A stretch of 64,000 bases of DNA from Larix kaempferi (lineage: Eukaryota > Streptophyta > Pinopsida > Pinales > Pinaceae), in contig BSBM01000321.1 in NCBI GenBank assembly GCA_027924585.1, positions 3,113,001 to 3,177,000 on the forward strand, given 5' to 3'. This document shows, piece by piece, positions 58,840-64,000 of the stretch. Within the stretch, counting starts at the first letter, position 1. Each line of letters starts with the position of its first letter. Made by a program: the position numbers and the translations under genes. A model generated the notes under the pieces. It searched no databases, was not told the DNA's origin, and saw only the letters and a program-made list of their open reading frames with translations.

Positions 58840-59345
58840 GAAATATCTTATAATGTTACTTTCTTTTTCTTATACAAAAGATACACAAAAACAACATTTC
58901 ATATTAATATTAGCTGTATTGGGTCCACCCAAGGATACCCAAGAAAAATATCCACATCATCCATATCTATAGCTTGAAAATGTGAATGAGAAAAATATCT
59001 ACCCATAGTAATTATCAGATCTTAAAAAATTGAATAGCCTCACCTTCAACTTGTGTTCTTTGAATATGATTTGCAGGAACCTACAATCTATTTTCCAAGT
59101 TAACAATGATGATATTATACTTTTTGTTAGGGTTTATAGAAATAATGACATTCTCATTTTGAATACATCCATGAACTTGTAACATAAATGTTTCACATTA
59201 AAATATATCCTTACAGTTCTTTTTATCCTTTTTCTTGACATGAGACCAACTTTCTAGAAATACTTGTTCATATGCTTCATTTGAAAGTGCTTCCATCTTG
59301 GTAGAATTAAGTGAGTCCCACCATATAGAAACATCATCCTACAAA
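58840..59345 (-). pseudogene. Very degraded gypsy gag/protease relic
   Basis: On the minus strand, broken frames give WWDSLNSTKMEAL and FLESWSHVKKKDK (59330-59200, gag C-terminus). LQVHGCIQNENVIISINP follows at about 59185-59130, then DMDDVDIFLGYPWVDP at about 58965-58925, matching a retropepsin C-terminal half. KKKKVTL-DISL lies near 58860. Many stops. RT, RNase H and integrase are absent before the polypurine-like site at 58290, so most of pol was deleted. Confidence 0.6.
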
Positions 59346-59985
59346 TATCCAATTTTCCATGTGATTAGAACTCATTTATTACATATCTTTATGAATCCTT
59401 CACTACTAGGACCACCAACTCTTTTTGTAAAATACATCTTCCTTTCTATAGACCATAAACAATAATAAGGTTTTGAAAAAATAACTTTTCAATTGAGCTC
59501 CTTTGTGAAGCCATGGTTTTGGGGTGGTAAATTTGAAATAACCATAAATCCCTCAATATTGATAAGAATATATATTATAACTACAAGTATGAAATGCCAC
59601 AACTATTTTACCTCTACGGATCTTCTGACAATTTGGGAAATTTGTCAAAAGATATCCACTCTGCAATACTCGTGGTTGTCATTAAAATAACCCTAAAATA
59701 ATTGAGTTTAAATCAGTGATATCTTTACTTCTCAAGATTTAATTAGATCTACAACTAATTTCTTTATACTATACACAAAAGTATCTATAATTGATTTGAA
59801 ATTCACTACCCAACTTATCCTTTGAAAATGTAAAAAAAGCAAAAAAAAATCCCACTTTCTTGCTAAAGAAAGAGTTTTAATATCACTTGTCGTAAACCTT
59901 GAGTAGATCAAAAGCAAAAGACATGAAATTTAGAATAACCAAATACATTCGGGTGTTCCCATGAATATGGGTAAGTTTTTGTTAA
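59346..59985. other. AT-rich DNA, no recognised gene
   Basis: Possible leader of the relic above. Short frames at 59493-59690 and 59732-59917 have no recognisable content. Confidence 0.5.
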
Positions 59986-61100
59986 GATGTGGGCACAGAC
60001 TGCATGAAACACGAGCTCGATCGAGGTTTATTTAAGCCCTCAATAGAGCTATTGAAAGCTCGATCGACTGCTTAAACAAGCCCTTGTTCGAGCTTTTTCC
60101 AATAGCTCTATTAAGGGTTTAAATAACCCTCGATCAAGCTTTGGAGCTCAATGGAGGGTTAGCTAAACCCTCAATCAAGGGTTTTATTAACATAAAAATT
60201 TATAAGTTATAGTAAGAAACATTATTTTTATTTTTATTAACATAAAAAATTACAAGTTATGGTAAAAAAAGTTATTTTGCTTATTACTATATTTTTTAAT
60301 AGTTATATTTTTATTGGATAGTTGATTGTTATTTATTTATTCTATTAAGATAGATGTATTGGGTGGGAATATTAACATTTAAATTTTGGGACAAAATAAA
60401 ACATCAATATAATTAGTTTAACAACGCATGTTTGTTGTTAGTGATTTATGGCCCATGGTTTTGATAACCCATGGTAAATTTGTCCACAGCATTTGATGTC
60501 ATGAATTATATTTATTATTTTGTTTTTATATCCAAATTATTTTTTTACTATAACTTTTATTATTTGGATAAAAATTATTTACTATAACTTAAATTTGTTT
60601 TTTTTAACATATAATTTATAAAAAAAATTATTAGCTCGATAAAAAAACATCTTTTATTTTTTTTAAGTTATAAGTTATTTGCTCTCTCTCTCTTAATATA
60701 TTATATAATATATTGCCATATAAGTAAAATGATTTTTGTTTCATTTTTTAGGTAAGTTATTTTATATGGAAAAAAAAATTATTAACTAAAATACTTGAGC
60801 TATTTGAATTAATAGTTATTTTTTCCATACAAAATTTATTTTTTTAGAAAGTTTATATGATTAAATAGCTCAATCGAGCTATTTAATTCAATAATTATTT
60901 TATCCATATAAAAGTTTATTTATTTTTTAATTAAATAAGACGATCGAGCTTTTAGCTTAACCTAGCTTAACCACAACTAAACCCTCAATCGGTGTATTAA
61001 AAAATGCACTTAAAACCTCAATCAAGGGTTTTCAAGACCTTGATTGAGCTAATAGCTCAACCAAGGGCTTTAAAAACAAGCATTTAGGCCCTATTTTACA
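59986..61100. repeat. Fold-back region rich in CTCGATCGAGC-type motifs
   Basis: 60020-60060 and 60085-60140 form an imperfect inverted repeat (AGCCCTCAATAGAGCTATTGAAAGCTCGA against its complement). A second cluster of the same words in both orientations occurs at 60860-61080. The outer ends share a weak inverted GGGC-TGC-TG similarity. The centre is strongly AT-rich. It may be a non-autonomous DNA transposon; no target duplication was recognised. Confidence 0.4.
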
Positions 61101-61798
61101 CATTTGATTTTATTGGCCTCTTTGCTAGGCATAAAACCCTATCATGGGATGCACCTTAGGTGGCGGACTTCATGTTGGTGGATTCGTCAACTAATCGGCT
61201 ATCCATTAGCATATAATTTATGGGTTTTTGACTTCATATGCTCTTTTTTTTTTAATTTTCTTTTAAAACTTACACTTAAAAATTATGTCCACAACTTTGA
61301 AGAAGCTCCAGGAAAAATCAACATAAAAATTGCATAATAAACAAATTTTCAAAAAATATATACGCCCCACATCGACACGTCCTCTTCAAAAAGGTATTTT
61401 TGGTTTTTCAATTTTTGAAATCAGTGAAAAAAGTTTACGTGCATACACATGTGCACAAAATGCGATAAAAATTTACAATGATCAGTTTTGAGATTTAACT
61501 AAAAAATAATTTTCCAAAATAAATTAAAAAAAAAAGAGATACCGCAGGACATCATTTCCTTTAAATATATAATGGAATTATTTATTACCCACCAACTACT
61601 AAAAAGCTTTATTCCATGCTTTATAACTACAATAATTATCCTTCCTTCCTAAATAATATATCAGGATAAGAGTTTGACATAATCCTCAATGAACTAATAT
61701 TGAAGAAAACTCAGTCGCATGCAAAATGATGCATAATGCATAGGAGTATATTTAAAAGTCACTGTCCTATTAATAATACTAATTTTTTTTATATCATT
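61101..61798. other. AT-rich DNA, no recognised gene
   Basis: Only a 77-codon chance frame (61104-61337). Nothing supportable. Confidence 0.5.
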
Positions 61799-62035
61799 TT
61801 AAAAAATAAATTTTATTTTATTTTAAAAATGAAATGCATGTTTTTTGTGTTGATATTATTGTTTCATATTTTAAAGTATCCTTTATTTTTCTATTAGAAT
61901 TTATTATAAATAAATTAACTTTATTTTGATTTAAAAAATAAAATACATGTTTTTTTTGTGTTTATATTATTGTTTCATATTTTAAATTATCTGGGCTTTG
62001 TCTCATTTTTTATTATAAATAAACTGAATTAGGGC
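61799..62035. repeat. Tandem duplication of about 120 bp, AT-rich
   Basis: TTTTGTGTT-ATATTATTGTTTCATATTTTAAA occurs at about 61840 and 61955. Each copy is followed by similar TTATTATAAATAAA phrases. Confidence 0.7.
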
Positions 62036-62481
62036 ATTAGTTATTTTCACATAGACCATAATATGGGAGCTTGATTGTTTTGGATATATAGTATATATGA
62101 TAAATTGCATCATACAAAATATTATAGATATAAATAGAAAAAGTTTCCAATCATTTAAATGTTATTATGTATTTTATGTTTTTAAATGGATGGATTTAAA
62201 CACATATTTGATCTCCAATAAATGGTTGATCTTAATGGTATAATAAGATACACTAATAAAAGTAGAAAATGTAAAAGATGTGTAGGTAAATTTTAAGGGG
62301 TTTATCATTTTTTTGAAGTGTAGAAATTTTGGTAAATCTTACTAATTCTTAAATTTCCAACTATATAATATTGGGTTATATTTTTCTAAAAAGATTTAAA
62401 TTTCTAAGGAGTTTATACGTTTTTTAGGTAATTTTGGCGATTTTTAGAGTAAAAGTTTTTTGTCCCATAGAATTTAAGCGA

Positions 62482-62625
62482 ATCAATTTAGAAAAAAATA
62501 GAAATTGGTGAATATTTTTTGGAAAGAAAAGTCTAAAATTAACCCATGAATCAATTTAGAAAAAAATAGTGAATATTTTTTGGAAAAAAGAGTCTAAGAT
62601 TAACTCATAAACTAAATTTAGACGT
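62482..62625. repeat. Tandem duplication of about 65 bp
   Basis: Both units contain AATCAATTTAGAAAAAAATAG, GTGAATATTTTTTGGAAA and GTCTAA-ATTAA. Confidence 0.8.
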
Positions 62626-62859
62626 TAAAATTTTCCTTGGAAATGTGATATTTTCAAACATATAGTTGGAAAAAGAGTAAGGTATTTAAGATGTTTGTTT
62701 ACTTTTGTAACTTTTCACTTAATTTGATTATTAAGTTAAAGATTCAAACTATTTTTATTTAATTTATGTCACCTTCTATTGATGGGACCTTTGGGACCTT
62801 TGATGAGTTATTAAGTTAAAACTTTATTTATTTATTTTTTAACTAAAAAAATTTTAAAG

Positions 62860-62913
62860 ATATCAACTTAACTTTTACTTTTTCACTTATACAATTTCAA
62901 ATTTATAATATTG

Positions 62914-62958
<45 letters not shown>

Positions 62959-63036
62959 CAAAAAAATATTTAAAGATATCAACTTAACTTTTACTTTTTC
63001 GTTAATACAATTTCAAATTTATAATATTGTGAATAG
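62860..63036. repeat. Direct repeat flanking an (AT)n tract
   Basis: AAAGATATCAACTTAACTTTTAC...TATAATATTGTGAATA occurs at 62861-62920 and 62970-63036. An (AT)n run of about 18 units at 62917-62953 lies between them, so the microsatellite sits inside the duplication. Confidence 0.85.
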
Positions 63037-63353
63037 AACAATATATATTTATATATATGTATGGGTGTGTGGGGTGGTGGGGGGATTTTAAGTACATGTA
63101 AGATAATTATAGAGACTCATTTTCTTATCATTCTCTCAATCACTTTATCTCTATCATCCCTATAGGATCATTACTTGGGAAAACTTTATTACTTCCTTAA
63201 AATTTAACCATTTTCCACTTACACCCTTCACCTTGTGTCAACTTACAATTCATTCCCTCCTCCACAAGTCTCCAATATCACACAAGAACCAAACATTAGC
63301 CTCAAACTACCCTTTGCTTCAAATGAGAAGAAAGATGACCCACTTCCATAAAC

Positions 63354-64000
63354 TTGTCAATCACCTCCTATAGTGGTCATTCCATCTTTCCGATGGAAAA
63401 GGACACACAAAAGAAATTCATGGTGTATCAAGAAGTCCACCAGGGACATGAAGGAAACCATCAATATTTCCCTCTTCGAAAAGAATTTTATCCTCTATAT
63501 ATAACAAGCTATGATTGGATGGTTTCATGTAAGGAGATATCAGGAGTTGGATTTAATAAAATGGGTTGAGAGGACTTGAAAGCATTTCTTGGGCTACACA
63601 CCTTCTTCACATTTTGGGGCTCATAGATACATCACCTTTGTCATCAACTCATAGGAGGACCGAGATAAAATTGTTTTGGGAGGTCCGTGGTTTTGGGGTT
63701 CCTCTGGACTAACCCCTTTCCATTGGCATGCAAGGTTCGATCCCACTAGAGAGTGTATTCACAAAATGACTCTATAGGTGGAACTTCCCTACCTTGCCTT
63801 GGAATTTTGGAAACTAGCTATCTTCAAGATTATACGTACTACACTGGGCACATTTTTGAGGAGTGATCAGGGCACAACAATGAGAAAAACACTTTATTTG
63901 CATTAATATGTGTTGACATGGATATCTCAATGGGATTACTATATGTGATAGTTATGGATGGAGGTGAATACCATTTTATTCAAACCCCCAACTACAATAA
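63354..64000 (+). pseudogene. DUF4283-like (LINE/zinc-knuckle ORF1-type) fragment, runs off window
   Basis: In one frame from about 63625 to 63970: an EDRDKIVLGGPWFWG-type segment, then FDPTRECIHKM, ELPYLALEFW and TLGTFLRSDQ. The order 'GPWFF..., FDP..e.i.kMpvWVrl.nLPl.fW, iG..lG.f' is the signature of DUF4283. This domain is found in ORF1 of plant LINEs and in related zinc-knuckle proteins. TAG replaces Trp in the M-x-x-W segment, and TAA and TGA stops follow, so this is a dead copy. The upstream frame 63354-63569 may be its N-terminus. The rest lies beyond the window. Confidence 0.7.

Noticed and set aside
1-64000. tRNA or rRNA genes
   Set aside because: No cloverleaf with A/B boxes or rRNA core sequence was recognised; tRNA-like words are only primer sites next to LTRs.

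Overview
This is repeat-dense nuclear DNA from a land plant with a large genome. The elements are plant-type Ty3/gypsy (a chromodomain Tekay/Del-like element and two non-chromodomain lineages) and Ty1/copia, nested several layers deep and decayed by stops and frameshifts. I see no intact host gene, tRNA, rRNA, CRISPR array or bacterial-style operon. A gymnosperm or another large-genome seed plant would fit, but the sequence alone does not settle the species.

Layout. (1) 1-577 plus 23339-26465 is one copy of a module; 26898-30720 is a second tandem copy. In both, the + strand carries a TATA box, a GTAAGC splice-donor candidate and short conserved reading frames, one of which resembles the C-terminal half of a plant mobile domain. 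(2) The first copy is split by a complete Tekay-like chromovirus, here called G1 (578-23333, 5-bp duplication ATTTT). The second copy preserves the empty site. (3) G1 itself holds a minus-strand, non-coding element with LTRs of nearly 5 kb (LARD-like, about 1057-12424) in its 5' LTR. It also holds a related solo LTR (14140-15790, duplication GTTGC) in its leader. (4) 30760-33502 and 51778-55759 are scattered pieces of an old minus-strand gypsy element, G3 (RNase H, CCHC region, protease, gag, LTR). (5) Between the G3 pieces lies a copia cluster (33826-51772): a permuted plus-strand copy reading integrase-RT-RNase H-LTR-gag, joined tail to tail with a minus-strand copy. (6) A second gypsy element, G2 (35997-45276, minus), with a gag rich in zinc knuckles and an extra 3' ORF, interrupts the plus-strand copia RNase H. 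(7) 55760-64000 is AT-rich and poor in genes. It contains a (GT)n microsatellite, a very degraded gypsy gag/protease relic, a fold-back region, AT-rich tandem duplications and, at the right edge, a DUF4283-like reading frame of the kind linked to LINEs.

Relative order of events inferred from nesting: module and G3 first; then G1 into the module and copia into G3; then the LARD and solo LTR into G1, and G2 into copia. The most unusual item is the duplicated, promoter-bearing module lying antisense to G3, in the place where a gypsy integrase would be expected.
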